Assembly (NCBI RefSeq): GCF_026151205.1
Contig: NC_087080.1
Location: 13,837,337-13,901,336 of the forward strand
Length of the DNA: 64,000 nucleotides
Direction of reading: 5' to 3'
Source of the DNA: Bolinopsis microptera
Lineage: Eukaryota; Ctenophora; Tentaculata; Lobata; Bolinopsidae
Under the pieces are notes generated by a model. That model did not search any database. It saw only the letters and a list, made by a program, of their open reading frames with translations, and was not told the DNA's origin. Of this stretch, positions 10,946 to 63,200 are shown piece after piece (within the stretch, counting starts at the first letter, position 1; each line of letters opens with the position of its first letter). Position numbers and translations under genes: made by a program.

Positions 10946-11598
10946 GTAAGACGAAGTACATCAGAGTCAATCTCTCTGAGTCTGACTCTACCGTCATTAA
11001 AGCAGCAAGTGGGCAGGAGATAGAGCAAGTAGATGACTTTGTCTACCTTGGAAGCAGAATAATGAGTGCGGAAAAGGACTTTGATGTTAGGAAAGTAAAG
11101 GCATGGGGGGCCTGTCATCAGTTAAAGACAACCTGGAAGTCTGGAATGCGCAGGGACTTAAAGATCCGTGTCTTTCGAGCAACGGTTGAGTCCGTACTCC
11201 TGTACGGCTCTGAAGCTTGGACGATAAGCCAATCCATGACCAAGCGGATCAATGGATGCTACACTAGAATGCTCCGGATGGCCTTGAACATACGTTGGCC
11301 ACAAATCATCAACGACAGTGATTTATACAGCAACATCCCCAAGCCATCAGCGATGATAGCCTCCAGAAGAATGAGACTGTCTGGACATGTAGCCAGGCAT
11401 GACGACCTTCTGGCAAACCAACTTCTGTTCTGGGACCCTCAGCATGGATACAGGAGACCGGGGAGGCCCCACCTTACGTTTCTGGACATGCTAAAGAAGG
11501 ACACCAGCCTTTCCTGTGTTGAAGAGATAAGATCTGTTATGCTTGACCGCGACGTGTGGCGAGGAATTGTAGCTGCTTGGACCAAGAAGCCGACTTAA
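10946..11598 (+). pseudogene. RTE-like ORF C-terminal domain (copy B)
   Basis: Same C-terminal module as in copy A: KTKYIRVN, VDDFVYLGSR, LLYGSEAWT, SGHVARHDD, GRPHLTFLDM, ending WTKKPT and TAA. It is in frame with 9941-10766 once the 167-bp insertion is discounted. Confidence 0.8.
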
Positions 11599-12100
11599 GT
11601 CAAGTAAGTCATTAATTGAAATGTTTCTGTGTAGAAGAAAGTCGTCTCGTGTAATCAAATTGCATGACTGCACCTAAATTATTGAATTACTTTAATATCC
11701 TATGGCTGCTATATATTTCCTGATGCCCTAACAACTGGTAAGATAACACCTGTATAGTGTATATAAAAAAGGCAACCATGTATGAGGTGCCTGGTGCATG
11801 AGTGAGCTACAAACAACTGATCCAACTCACGGGTAAATTTTAAATTGCCCAGTTTACTGTACTATGGCTACTGTACTATGGCTACTGTACTATGGCTATG
11901 TACTATGGCTCGCTTCTCTCGCGATTAAGGTTGATTGACAACTTTAATCTTTACCAGCTCATAGTGGCCCAGTTAAATAGTGCAGCGGTACAATCTCGCG
12001 AGAAACATTGTTTGATGTATGGCACGGCTCAACAAAGCATCGAAAATCGAGCTACAGCATATATAGATGTACAAAGGGTTTGGCACATTAAATAGAGCAA

Positions 12101-12940
12101 GCGACTTTTAAATTTTATTGAATAGCGCTGCGTCATTTTTTCAAAAATTATCAAACCGCCAAACTATGAAATATTTAAAAATTTAATGATGGTTTCTCAA
12201 TTTAAATAAGTAAATCAATTATAAAATATTTTATTTGATGCAACGCAATCCGTTCGACAAGCAAAAAAATTTGCGCGGCTCCCCTGTATCGTAAAAACGC
12301 TAGTGAAACAACAATAGCGGGGTCACGACGTGATGCAACAAAAATTATGCGGCATATCTGATTATCTGACATCAAATTGTTAATTAATTAATTTGTAGTT
12401 TATTAAATTGCTTTAATTAAACAGTAATTTGAAATTGGAAATAATTTATTACATTTAAATATTGCCGCGTGGACGTGTAAAAAAATTGCTTCGCTCAACG
12501 CTTTTGTGGCGCCTGCCGGCCGCCGCGCACTTAAGTGCATACAAGTATAAAAACTTAGCTGGGGACAGTTAAACTTTTAATATTGAATGTTTAAGGTACC
12601 TGGATAAATTTAACGTAAAAGTATTTAGTTTCCCTCTAATTTCAATCCTGTATTGTGCATATTAAAAACTAAAAAGTATTTACCTGGGGCCGGGACCTCA
12701 GGCTATCATGTTCATAAACACCGATCAATACACAATAGAGATTAGGCGGAATGACAGGCTGAGCGCGGCCCAGTAAAAAACTATGTGATCTAATCCGACG
12801 GTGATTCAAAAATCAAAACTCGATTTATTAAGGAAATTGAAAACAAAACTAATAATAATATCAATTAATTCATAAATCATGAATGAAACAAAATTAAAAT
12901 GTTGTTCCCAAAATGAACAAATTCAATGTCTTTAATTAAA
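12101..12940. other. AT-rich spacer
   Basis: No credible frame or RNA gene. It contains one side of a dispersed repeat (12690-12776, listed separately). Confidence 0.5.
12690..12776. repeat. dispersed repeat shared with 63137-63200
   Basis: The last 32 bases (12745-12776) are identical to 63169-63200, and CAGGCTAT(C/T)ATGTTCAT upstream is also shared. This copy has about 20 extra bases between the two blocks. On the minus strand both copies run into CAG-GTAA, a splice-donor-like end. Family unknown. Confidence 0.6.
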
Positions 12941-12969
12941 TTCCATTTGATTGCGGAAAATTTTGCGCC

Positions 12970-13410
12970 TTGTTCAGAAAATATTAAATTTGTAAGATAT
13001 TTCTTATACTTACCTTGTGAAGTTTTACCATTTGTTCAGTTTTTCTGTGATGCTGTTCACAGTTATGAGTTAGACCACTAGCTGCAGCAAAGGGGCGTAA
13101 AGGGGCCAAATTTTTTGCCTTATCTGGCCCCTTTGTTCAGATAATAATAAAAATTGGACATTTAAAAGATATTTCTCAGATAACTGTGCAGTTTTACCAT
13201 TTGCAGATAAGTTATGAGTTATCTCCAGTACAGTGACAAGCGAAGTTTGGCCATTTGCAGCTAAGGGTTAAAAAGAGGCCAACTTTTCGGCTCCTTTGTT
13301 CAGAAAATAACAAAATGTTAACACTTTAAAAGATATTTCTCAGATAACTGTGTATCTTAACCATTTGAAGATAAGTTATCTGCAGTGGAGTTAGGCCATC
13401 TGTAGTTTGC
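12970..13410. repeat. degenerate tandem repeat, about 163-bp period
   Basis: TTGTTCAGA followed by an AT-rich stretch and AGATATTTCT(C/T)A recurs near 12970, 13133 and 13296, each followed by an ACCATTTG motif and a GAGTTA-rich stretch. The three units are clearly diverged. Confidence 0.6.
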
Positions 13411-13481
13411 ACAATAGTCACCCCTTGGCCCTTGCACTAGTCCAGATTTACGTTTCTCATTGCTAAAATTCATTCCTTAAA

Positions 13482-13505
13482 GCCTGTCGGGGGGCGCCGA
13501 CAGGC
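13482..13505. other. perfect 9-bp hairpin
   Basis: GCCTGTCGG pairs with CCGACAGGC around a 6-base loop, a GC-rich stem in AT-rich spacer. It has no assigned role. Confidence 0.5.
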
Positions 13506-13648
13506 AACGTTACGCCACTGTCCTACACCCTACACCCTACCCCTGTTGAACACCATAATTATTATTCCAAAAACAAGCTTGAAAGTTCTGACTCTTATCT
13601 CAATTTGCCTCAAACTAAATTTATTGGAATTTATTGGCAGATTTTAAC

Positions 13649-13975
13649 GGCCAGGTAGGTCAGTTGGTTAGGACGCCAGCTTTGCAATCGTGAGGTTGTG
13701 AGTTCGAATCCCGCTGTCTGCCTGGTGGTGGGTTGATCAGTATCGTTGACGTTCAGCTAAGGATCCTGAGTGGTCTAAATGAGGAACTGGGTTAAATTAA
13801 ATTAAATTAAATTAAATGAGGAGCTGCCCATTGCAGCAAAGTCTCAGGCAAAGAAAGTATGTTACACACTACCTTAACCGTCACTGGCCAAACAAATCCT
13901 TCGGCTTCCTGTAATTGGCTGGTTACACTTGTGTAACAATGTGGCTGTTGGAATACTCCGAAGTAAAATAAGTGT
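13649..13975 (+). mobile_element. tRNA-derived SINE, copy 1
   Basis: The head resembles a tRNA, with an A-box-like TAGGTCAGTTGG and a B box GAGTTCGAATCC, and is followed by a body with GACGTTCAGCTAAGGATCCT and a tail shared with 37377-37727. The anticodon region resembles tRNA-Ala (UGC), by inference only. This copy has an internal (ATTAA)n expansion near 13795-13815 and lacks the GGTATACTCAGCCGAATAC block of copy 2. Confidence 0.8.
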
Positions 13976-13989
13976 GAGATTTAAAAAAT

Positions 13990-14846
13990 CATTATTATCA
14001 ATTTCATTGGGTATAAAATTATTACGTTTTTACTTTTGTCCTCAAAAATATGTTCTACCACGGATTTTGTCTCTTCAAAGCTAATTTTGTGATTTTAGTT
14101 ATGATTTCATTGTCCACTGCATCGTAGAATCCTAAAATGAAATCTTTGTTTCACTTAAGTTAAATCTAACATTACATAGGTAAGTTTTGTGAATTGCTAT
14201 ATATTTGGTTTATATATTTATGATAGTCGATATAATATATACTAATTGTGTTCTATTTCAGAATGTGCCACAAACATGTTGTCTGTGGGGTTTGATAATT
14301 ACTTGTAACAACTGGTGTGTTTCATTGCATAGTGATCCATTTAAAGTTAACAAGTTTCACCACTAGGCATGATATATAGAGGATCGACTGTGTGAAATAT
14401 GTCAAGCTGTTCACTTTGGCTAGTTAGAAGTTACTGTTGTACATTAGCCGAGTCCTCATATACAGTTTTAATTTTATCTTTCATGAGATACACAAAAATG
14501 ATATGATCCACCTTTTTGACACCTGTATCTTGCATGATAAATGTACAACAGCTGAGTAGTTGATCACCAGCCTTATCCTTTGCAAGAGCCACCATATTTG
14601 TTTTCAGCATTTTCATGGATTACCTATTACATAAATCATGAAAGGTTGACGATGGGGTGACGTTATATAAGAGCAGGCTCATAATATGATCTTTTCGACA
14701 ATGTAAAAAATGAGCCAGATATTTTACAATTCACAAGGCTGTCTGACCCCCTCAAAAGAAATGGAGCTCTTAATATTATTAATTCCACTGTTATGTTGGC
14801 TACACCTAACATCCATTGTAGATTATGAGTGACATTTCAAAATTGT
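13990..14846. other. spacer
   Basis: AT-rich sequence with no supported gene. A 61-codon minus-strand frame at 14431-14616 has no recognisable domain. Confidence 0.4.
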
Positions 14847-14889
14847 TCTAAAGGGGGGATGACACGTCTCCAATGTCTCCCGCACCTTA

Positions 14890-15147
<258 letters not shown>

Positions 15148-15799
15148 CTAAATGATGAAAGGACTTATTACAAATCAAGAGGCTTGCATATAATAAACAT
15201 ATTGACATGGGTGCAGAGTTGAGTCTGTACGGAACCTAGTAGTTTCAGTTCCTTGTTTAACTTGCTGTACAGCAAGGACATCCACTACTTTAGCCCGGCG
15301 AGGCACATAGCTCACTCTACAACTCCGTGTCAAATTTTTCATATATACTAGCCAAGTTCACAAGATATATCCTTGTGTTTGAGAAGCGCTCGTTAGAACT
15401 GCTTCCTTTCCCTTCAGTATCCCACAGTCTCTCGAGTTTCGTAACTGCCAGAGAACTCTCTTAAACATCCATCATTACATTCCCTGTACAGCAATTCCTG
15501 AATTAACTTCACCAGTGCAGTGGCCAGTGTATAATACACAAAAACATGAAACTAAGATCTGACAGTTTACTGTGACTTATGAGACACCTTACTGGAGAAA
15601 TAAAGATCAATAATCACAACATTTTTTGCATTTAAAAAAATTGATTTTAAATGAAATTAAAAGAACTGTTAAAATATAAAAGATGAAACGTCAAAACTAT
15701 CAAAATACATTCCGTCAAGTTTCTAGCCAGAGTCCTCAACGTCGACAAGGGGATGACTAGTGGACCTTGTCATGAACTCATGTCTTCAATGCCCCTAAT

Positions 15800-15951
15800 A
15801 TCCATTTTATGTCCTTAATGTCCCCAATGTCTCCAATGTCTTTAATGTCTCAAAAAGCTGTGTCTCTAATGTCTCCAATGTCTCTTTGTCTCCAATGTCT
15901 CCAATGTCTCCAAAAGCTGTGTCTCCAATGTCTCCAGGACATGTCTCCGCA
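15800..15951 (-). repeat. 9-bp minisatellite, inverted right arm
   Basis: Units of AATGTCTCC, the reverse complement of the left-arm unit, with the same CAAAAGCTGTG interruptions inverted. It can pair with the left arm. Confidence 0.8.
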
Positions 15952-16017
15952 CCCTATCTTTTCAAAAAAGACAAGAGACATTGGAGACATTGGAGACGTG
16001 TCATGCCCCCCTCTAAA

Positions 16018-16998
16018 AATATTTCATTTAATCACTTGGCCCACTCTAATCTCTTGTTTTAGCAGTACTATGGACATTTTTCATGTCTGCATATCTCTGA
16101 AAATAACATTAATTTGAATATACACCGATTTCTCAGTACTGTAATCAGATAAAGCATGGTCAGGTGAAGCATGGTTCCTCAGCCAGTCACTTCGTGTTGT
16201 GATAGTTAACTATGGTGCTGGAATACTGTACAATCAGATTGTTTTTTGCAATAAAGCAGAAAGCTGTATAAATTTTCAACATTCCTTTTTCAGCACCAAA
16301 CCTTGCAACATGATCTTTAATATCTGATATCAGTTCCACCTCAATCAGTTTCCAAAGCTGAGCATTACAATAACCTCTAAAATAAACCTCATATCATGTT
16401 ATAACCTAATATGCTCTGTAAAGATAACGATTTCTTCTAAAATATCTTTGTTACATCAGAGTTATGACATTTTCATTCATCGTCAATACTTAAATAAAGA
16501 TACTTAAATAAAGATTAGAGCTCCCGAAGAGTATTTCTGCTGCATAATAATATGCCTGTATTCATTGCTTACTCTTTGTCCACCTGATGCGTATGTTTTT
16601 CATATGCCATAATTGTTTATTAGTTTATTAGCAATGAGGTAAGTGTATATTTGGTCACTATGAAACCGGAGGTTATTGTAATTAAGCCAAGTTGTGGGTA
16701 TTTGTTGAACAATGTTGATTGATTAACTATTTGTTGTATATTTGACTCTGTCTCTGATATGAACATAGCATCTTTTCAGTATGTGCCACTTTGATTTATA
16801 GTCAGCTTTAGTGGATCTTTCTGTCTCATTAATGGTATTAAAGTATGGTAATGGTATTCAAGTAATAGTATTCAAGTATGAAGTGATATAAACTAAGGCT
16901 GTTAGCACAGTCACGAAAAAAACAACCTCCAAATTTCAAGCTTTCAATTTAATTTTATTGCATTAATTTCGAGCTTTTAACGGACAAATTTCCGCACT
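16018..16998. other. spacer
   Basis: AT-rich; nothing recognised. Confidence 0.4.
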
Positions 16999-17436
16999 AT
17001 GCTGAAACATACCACCATTATGATACCATTAGTTATGCTCTGTTTTCTGTATTTAAGTGGTTTATATAAATGTGAAGTAATTCATGGTATGCAACTACGT
17101 AATAAAACAAATCCAGTCAACGTTAACTTCAAAATGCACAAACAGGGAATTTGCCATGTATGGAATAACCAGCTTGCATCCCTGCCGAATATTTTTGTAT
17201 TGCAATCTGATACAGATACAGCATATTCTGGTACTTTTGTTTGAAGACTCCATTGTGCCGATGCTACCATGGACCGATGTTCAATTTCTAAGTTACATGG
17301 TACAATTGTGTGAATTCGGAACGAAGGTTCAATGTTTCCGTTTTCAGAATTGCTCTCAGGTTTATTCTGTGATGCCCAACTTTTAAAAAAAGAAATCAAA
17401 GATATCTCAGTTACATTAAGTTCATTCGTTTGTTAA
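16999..17436 (+). pseudogene. small secreted-protein-like frame with two in-frame TGA codons
   Basis: An ATG at 16999 is followed by a hydrophobic stretch typical of a signal peptide (MIPLVMLCFLYLSG). The frame runs to TGA at 17242-17244, then stays open across a second TGA at 17311-17313 to TAA at 17434. The downstream parts are Cys-containing (LHCADATMDRC, SGLFCDAQ). It could be a decayed secreted protein gene, or chance frames. No family recognised. Confidence 0.3.
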
Positions 17437-18700
17437 GTATAGTAAAGAGATTTAATTTCGAAGATAAAGAGTGAGCTATATTTGTCAAACGGTCGAAGCC
17501 ATCTGTATAACTCTGTAACTGATCTGTGTTTTTTCTCTTTTCATATCAGAAATAGGCCATTCGTAGGTTTGCAAAATACGGGCAGCAACCCATCTCTTTC
17601 GATTATGATAATCTAAATAACCCGTCACGGGAACGAGAAATGTTTGACTATAGCTGGTATTTTCTCTCCGGCTCCTCCTTCTTTGCTCCAGCCTCTTACT
17701 ATATCCTTCAACTCGGCAAGCATTCTCTCTTCAGTATTTTTCTTTCTTAGTCTTTTCGGCCTCATTCTCCGGCATCTTACCCCCGGTCTCTGATTAGATT
17801 AGCCATGAAAGAATGACCATTGTTTTATTCAAACTGCAAATTATTAATTTGGTCATTTCTCCAACTCTGGGTACTTTCTTTATGCTAAAAATCACAATAT
17901 ATTTTTAATTTCTACACTTTTTACACAACATAAATTACTGCCACTGCACCTACAGCACCATGCTACCCAGTTTTTTAATTCTTCCAGATCAAATTTCGCA
18001 TCTATACTGGTCAAATTAAATCACCAGAATTCCGCGAGTGTAGATAAGTGGTGACTCTCCTGTGACATCTCACAGAGTCGGTATTTTTCACAAATTCTTG
18101 TTTTCTTATGTTTAATAAGTCATGATTTAATTTAGTCATTGCCCTGTTCCACCAAGGTGTTATCACTGTGGGATATAACGGAGCATGAGTTTAAATTTCG
18201 GTAACTTTCACAGAATACTGTACACAATATCAGGAATCTGGGTTAGATCTTTAGTGGAAGCTTAAAGGGGCCGATAAGGTTACGACAAAAGAATTCCTCA
18301 GTATGTCTTTGCTCATTCCTTTGATATTTCAATTCAGTCATTCGAGGGGCCAGGCGCTGCAGGATCTTTTGTTTTTTATGTTTAAGTTGCCGTCGTTACT
18401 AATTAACAAATAATAATGTGGTCATAATTCGATAAATCTAAGTTTGAGGTATGACTTTTCTAATTTTAGGACTTTTTCTAAACTTAAGTGGTCCTTTATA
18501 GTGAGAAAAGTTGATTTGATTATTTATCACTTATTTAATCAACTATTGATGAATAGCTAGTTTGTGACTCACAAACATTTCACTTTAACAGCGATCGTTT
18601 CCGATTAGTTGTGATGTATGCAACATTTCGATTGCAAGCATGAAATGTCACGCACAACAATAGTTCTCTAATAAATGACAGCTAAAGAGATACCACTTGC
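17437..18700. other. spacer
   Basis: AT-rich with short pyrimidine tracts; nothing supported. Confidence 0.4.
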
Positions 18701-18808
18701 GATATAACCGTATCTAGTGTCCAATGTCCATGTCTCACTAGATATAACCGTATCTAGTGTCCATGTCTCACTAGATATAACCGTATCTAGTGTCCATGTC
18801 TCACGAGG
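18701..18808. repeat. three-copy 33-bp tandem repeat
   Basis: GATATAACCGTATCTAGTGT ... CATGTCTCAC is repeated three times (starts 18701, 18741, 18774); the first unit carries a 7-base extra (CCAATGT). Each unit holds the near-palindrome CTAGATATAACCGTATCTAG. Confidence 0.8.
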
Positions 18809-19539
18809 GTTAGCAAGCATAGACTCTGACAGTCAATAATCTATGTAAACTTCCTTCTCAACTAATGTGAGGTATATCTAGCTGGTTTGAAAGTTGTATA
18901 TAATGTGTAAGTTGACCCCTGTAATATTGTAATATGTAGTTTTATTGCAAGGCTCTAAAAGACTATGCCAGGTGCATTTATCATCCTGAATATGATATTG
19001 TATTCCAATATATTTAATGTGTCATATGCTGCTTCTTTGTTCAATTCTGTGGAGTGTCAAATATGACGGACGTTAGATTACTGTAAGCCTGTTATTTCTA
19101 TGAACCATCAACAGTATCATATTTAATTGTTAATGTTACAGTAGAAATTCATTGTTGAGCCGAGTGTTGCATCAGGTATCCCAATGGTGTCCCGACTATT
19201 GACAGCGGATATTTTGGGCTTAAAGATGACCGCCTCGAAACATGTATTTTTTAAGTGTGACCTTTTATATGACTTTTTTTTCAACTTAGTCATGATAAAG
19301 AATATTGCACATTAATATATATTACATTGCTTTAGACAGGTTTTTTTCAATTGATAAATTGACAAATGATACAATATACAATATACAATTGTTGATGATT
19401 AATTATGACAACTATCAACTATCCCCTAGTATAGGTAATGTCAAACTGATACTGCAACTCTAGTCAATAGTGATCTCTGTGAACGAAGAACGTCTTTCTA
19501 CCAAACCCAATCCCCAATCGTTGATCCAAAGTAATTGCA

Positions 19540-59207
<39,668 letters not shown>

Positions 59208-59416
59208 CATGAGTGTTGCTTTGGCAGTGCCAGTAGAATGCTATGATGTGCTAATCGCTATGAAGTCGCTTTTTGGCGGTGCTTTTTCCCTTTTTGCAGA
59301 TGAATGTGCGAATGAAATCTTAGATAAACTGCATGCCGATATTTATAATTTGTAATTTTTTTACGTTTACTAAAAAGCTTCGATGTTTAATAAAAAGCTT
59401 CGATGCTGTAAATAAA
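59208..59416 (+). promoter_or_regulatory. crb: crb 3' UTR with poly(A) signal
   Basis: AATAAA at 59411-59416 is the first clear polyadenylation signal, 204 bases after the stop. Confidence 0.5.
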
Positions 59417-59959
59417 ATGTAATTTATTGATCAGGTTTAGCGCTGGATACCATCAAATTGAAACCATTATCCAGTATTCAATATAACATCTATTATAGAT
59501 TGATATTTTTGTATTATGTTAGATTAGTTCAACAGAATAATTTCAAGATATCTGTTTAGCCGCTGTTCAAGAAAAGGGTCACGTGATCACGTCACAGGCG
59601 CCCTATTAGACTTATCCTTCTCAAAATAGCTCAAAATGCTGTCCGCTATTCTGTACTTCTGTTGACTCTCAGTACTCACGAACATCAGTTACTTCAATAG
59701 AATAATTTGCCTACTATTTCTCCGGCCAGTTTGATTAACACATACAATGGGCAATTAAAATTCATCAAATTTTCTCAGATACTTTTAGAATGTTAAAATT
59801 TTGAAAATTACATCTGACTCTTGGCACCATTTGGCCATATAACTCGAAAAGTTTCCAATAGATCGATTAAAAATGTTCAAACAAGCGTCGATTCGAATTT
59901 ATAATTTAATCTAGAATGTGCTTCAAGTTTTAATCAGTACCTTTTCTGTTTTCGAGCAG

Positions 59960-59985
59960 GCCTCACTCCATGTCAAGAGATGAGG
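59960..59985 (+). CDS. possible alternative crb exon 21 (microexon)
   Basis: 26 bp between a good acceptor (CTGTTTTCGAGCAG) and GTATTT. In phase 2 to 1 it reads RPHSMSRDE, compatible with a donor inside exon 20 at 59197. No expression evidence. Confidence 0.35.
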
Positions 59986-60266
59986 GTATTTCTTTAAAAC
60001 GGCATTACGTATTATTCGATAATTGGACATCTAAAATGTCGCAAAATATTACGGTATTAAATTCCTCGTTTTAAAGGTTATTTTCCGAAGTAACTGATGT
60101 TTTTAATTCAATTGTTGCTGCTTATGATCGATCTAACAATTACCAATCTTTACATTTTTCAGATTACAAACCAAATTGCAACTCTTTTCTGATTGATTAA
60201 AACTGATTACCAATTATTAACAAAACATGATTCACTCGAGTTGAATGCTGATTTTCGCAATTTCAG

Positions 60267-60304
60267 CGAGTCCTAATTCTGGACATTTGTATGAACAAGA
60301 ATGA
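60267..60304 (+). CDS. possible alternative crb terminal exon 22
   Basis: Acceptor TTCGCAATTTCAG; in phase 1 it reads ASPNSGHLYEQE then TGA. It would give a C-terminus without ERLI. Confidence 0.35.
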
Positions 60305-60504
60305 GGCATGCGAGATGATCAATTGATATATCCAATCAAAGAGCTGCAAATAAATGAGACTCTATAAGCTACGTTGATTTCAATATTTGATTGATTGATT
60401 TTGAGTTGAATGGTTTATGATAATCTGAGGTATGATGACATAAAGACAAGTAATCACATGACCCCCCGCTGCATACACCCGCCCTCAATCACGTGGTAAA
60501 ACGA

Positions 60505-60720
60505 ATGTCCCACAGCGCTGAACCAGAGAAAGAGGATCTACCCCCTCCCCCCGCTCCGGCGGACACAGCCATCACCGTAGAGGCATCTGCTCCAGAACTT
60601 GCGGTCGCTGAACCTGCACCCGCGGAGACACCCGCAGCTGCGGAACCAGTAGTTGCGGAACCTGCTGTCGTCGTAGAGCCAGCCGCACCGGAAGCAACAA
60701 CGTCTGAGGATCAAGTTTAG
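60505..60720 (+). CDS. small Ala/Pro/Glu-rich protein
   Basis: 71 codons from ATG 60505 to TAG. Acidic start (MSHSAEPEKEDLPPPPAPAD) followed by Ala/Pro/Glu/Val repeats such as VAEPA and VVEPAAPEA; no Cys and no membrane segment, so probably disordered. Marked GC-rich codon use in an AT-rich setting supports coding. AATAAA at 60791-60796 lies 70 bases past the stop, and an E-box CACGTG is just upstream of the ATG. Single-exon; could also be the last exon of a longer gene. Function unknown. Confidence 0.5.
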   Translation: MSHSAEPEKEDLPPPPAPADTAITVEASAPELAVAEPAPAETPAAAEPVVAEPAVVVEPAAPEATTSEDQV

Positions 60721-60790
60721 GGACCCCTATTGGACGGTAGAAAATAGAATTTCATCTACAGAGATCTGTTTCCAGCTCGTGCGTGAGTAA

Positions 60791-60796
60791 AATAAA
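60791..60796 (+). terminator. poly(A) signal AATAAA for the small gene
   Basis: Canonical hexamer 70 bases after the stop codon. Confidence 0.5.
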
Positions 60797-63130
60797 CGCA
60801 GCGAGTAAGAAGAGAACTTGTTAGGTTCTAAAAGTTCTAATTATGCATGGCTTGATTACTTCGTTAGATGAGGCGTGTTGTTCATGCTTTTTATGACGTT
60901 ATAAAGAATGTATAATCAGTTTTTATACCAGAGTAAAACCGTTTTGCAGGTGTGTCCACTCCACGTGTGATCATGTTATCGTGATGACATTTTAACATGG
61001 TCAATTTTATATTTTTTGTGTAGCACAAGCTTCGTCTGCATCAGATCAATTTACGGATTTTTAAGATGACAATTTAATGTATACTGCTATGATATTAAAT
61101 ATTGATACTGTGACTGGGTCATTGCTAAAAGTCGAGGGTTCTAACTTACACTAATGTAGCACCAAGACTGATTGAAGAGGTTTATATGAATGTTCTTGTT
61201 CTGTCAACAACAGTGACTTTAGAGTTAAGAGGGATTAGTCACTTACCGTTTTTGTTGCTCTGTATTACAGTAAAGCAATGTTCGATTATTAGCTAATTTT
61301 GAATTTGACGTCACTGTAGCAATAAGCACTTGTTTACCATCACTCTGGCTATTTATGTCGAGGTTATTTACTATTATAGGCATTTTCCTTTTGTAGGCAT
61401 TTTCCTTCTCTCTATCATGTAAAATAATATTCTCTTTATATTTTCGGGTTTCGGCACAATAGTCTCACTTCTTTCAGGGTTAACAATAAATATTTTTGTG
61501 TACATACAACACACAGGCATGGCAGTGTCGTTTAAATGAAATTCTGGAAAGTTTATTAATTTATTGAATTTTACGTGACCAGGTCGTCGCCGTCTTTCGG
61601 CAAATATATTTTTAGATATCAGATAATCTTGTAGAGCGCCTATTTCATTTTCAATTTGATTCTAAAATAAATCTGACAATTTACAATTCATTTTCTATAA
61701 ACATTGTGTGATTTTAAGTATCAATATCATAGCTGTCATGGCATGCAAATGAGCTGATACAATATTCAGTTCTTTCGAGGTCGATCTATGAAAACTGTAT
61801 ATCTCTAGAAAATGTTGATCGTATTTTTATTGCTGATGATGTCGTGTCTTGAAATATACTCCTGACTGACATTAAAAAGTTACGAATGATGATCCTGACA
61901 TCTGCATCATTTCATTTACAAGTTAAAAATGAATGCACTATAAAACATAGTCGGATTTGGGTTGTCTGGCTTTATTTTGATCAGATTTATTGATGACACA
62001 GTAATAACATGGTTGGGTTGTCTCTTTATTTTGATCAGATTTATTACACAGTTAACTTCAAACTTATATAATAATATAGCTGTTTTTCTTGGTATTTTCT
62101 TGGCCTTAAGAGTTTAGAGTCGTCAGTCGGGTAGAGGGAATAAGAGGGATGTCATGAGCTATCAAAAACATTGTAGGTTTATAACCTAGGAAGACCAAAG
62201 ACGCGCGCCGCGAATTGGACGATCGTCGACGGTCTTGTATTTCATATTTGAAACGGTCTTGTATTTGAAACAAATATTTTACGAGTATCAGCCGTTAATC
62301 CAAAACCCTAACCGGAACCCTCTACTCTGACCCTTAAGTTTTACCCTAATCCTAACCCAGCCCAATCCCCAACTGAAGCATATATGCTAAAAGTAAAACC
62401 CTAACCCGGCCCTAACGAGAAATTAGACCAGCTTCCTTATATGGTCAAACTCAATATAATTATATCAATATGCAATGCGCCAATATTTATATGTCACTTC
62501 GATCGAAACAATTTTTCGCCGATAAGTCGCCACTGGCGACTCGCCAGGGGATTGTTTTAACTTTATTTCATGTGATGTGATTAATTCAGTATCATGCAGG
62601 TCAAAATTACATAAATTCATGAACTGCATGCTGGGGGCCCTTTTAGAAAAATATTTTGTCGAGTTGAAAATTTGCAACCTTTGAACATCCTCAACTTGCT
62701 TGAACCTCAAAAATGGTCTTACTCTTACAGGTTCTAATCTGACGTATCATAACTACTTCAGCTACCTTATCGGACCTTATTTGGACGGACATTACATGAA
62801 CGGACACAATTATGAACGGACATTAATATGAACGCTCGAAGGCATTCAAAACCATCAAAAATCCGAATTTTGTTCAATATTTTTTTCAACGTTTTTTAAA
62901 TTTCAGCAAATGATTTTTAAATCCATTTTTTATACACTTACAGTAAGTAAGAAAAGCAGTCATTAAGCAGTAAAAATGTTAAAATATTTGTACATGATCA
63001 GTGTCTAATATCACATATCATCTTCATCAAGATTCAAATGGGTTTTCGTGCATGAAATAGTCCATGCTTAAAACATCAGTGATTTCTAGCTTTATGGAAA
63101 CCTTTTTAAAAAATCAAACTACCCCGGTCT
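60797..63130. other. 3' spacer
   Basis: AT-rich, no supported gene. It includes scattered CCCTAA-type motifs near 62300-62415 that do not form an array. Confidence 0.4.
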
Positions 63131-63136
63131 TACCTG

Positions 63137-63200
63137 AGGACCCCAGGCTATTATGTTCATTAAGATTTGGCGGAATGACAGGCTGAGCGCGGCCCAGTAA
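63137..63200. repeat. dispersed repeat shared with 12690-12776
   Basis: Contains the same 32-base block (63169-63200) as 12745-12776. On the minus strand it runs into CCTCAG-GTAAGAC, a perfect splice-donor consensus. Confidence 0.6.

Larger units (their letters stand above)
9443..12100 (+). mobile_element. RTE-like non-LTR retrotransposon, copy B
   Basis: Same layout as copy A without the 6.45-kb LINE: leader, RT, 167-bp insertion with the same 12-bp duplication, C-terminal domain and tail. It has a local expansion of a 14-bp unit (CTGTACTATGGCTA) at about 11856-11910 that copy A lacks. Divergence from copy A is a few scattered substitutions and small indels, so the duplication is young. Confidence 0.85.

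Noticed and set aside
13482-13505. Rho-independent terminator (also hairpin at 21819)
   Set aside because: A hairpin without meaning in a eukaryotic nuclear context and without a T tract.
13649-13720. Functional tRNA gene
   Set aside because: The anticodon stem pairs poorly and the sequence continues into a body shared with 37377, so it is the head of a SINE; the same applies at 37377.
14431-14616. 61-codon minus-strand frame
   Set aside because: No homology recognised and no splice or start context.
62295-62415. Interstitial telomere array
   Set aside because: CCCTAA-like motifs are scattered and not in tandem.
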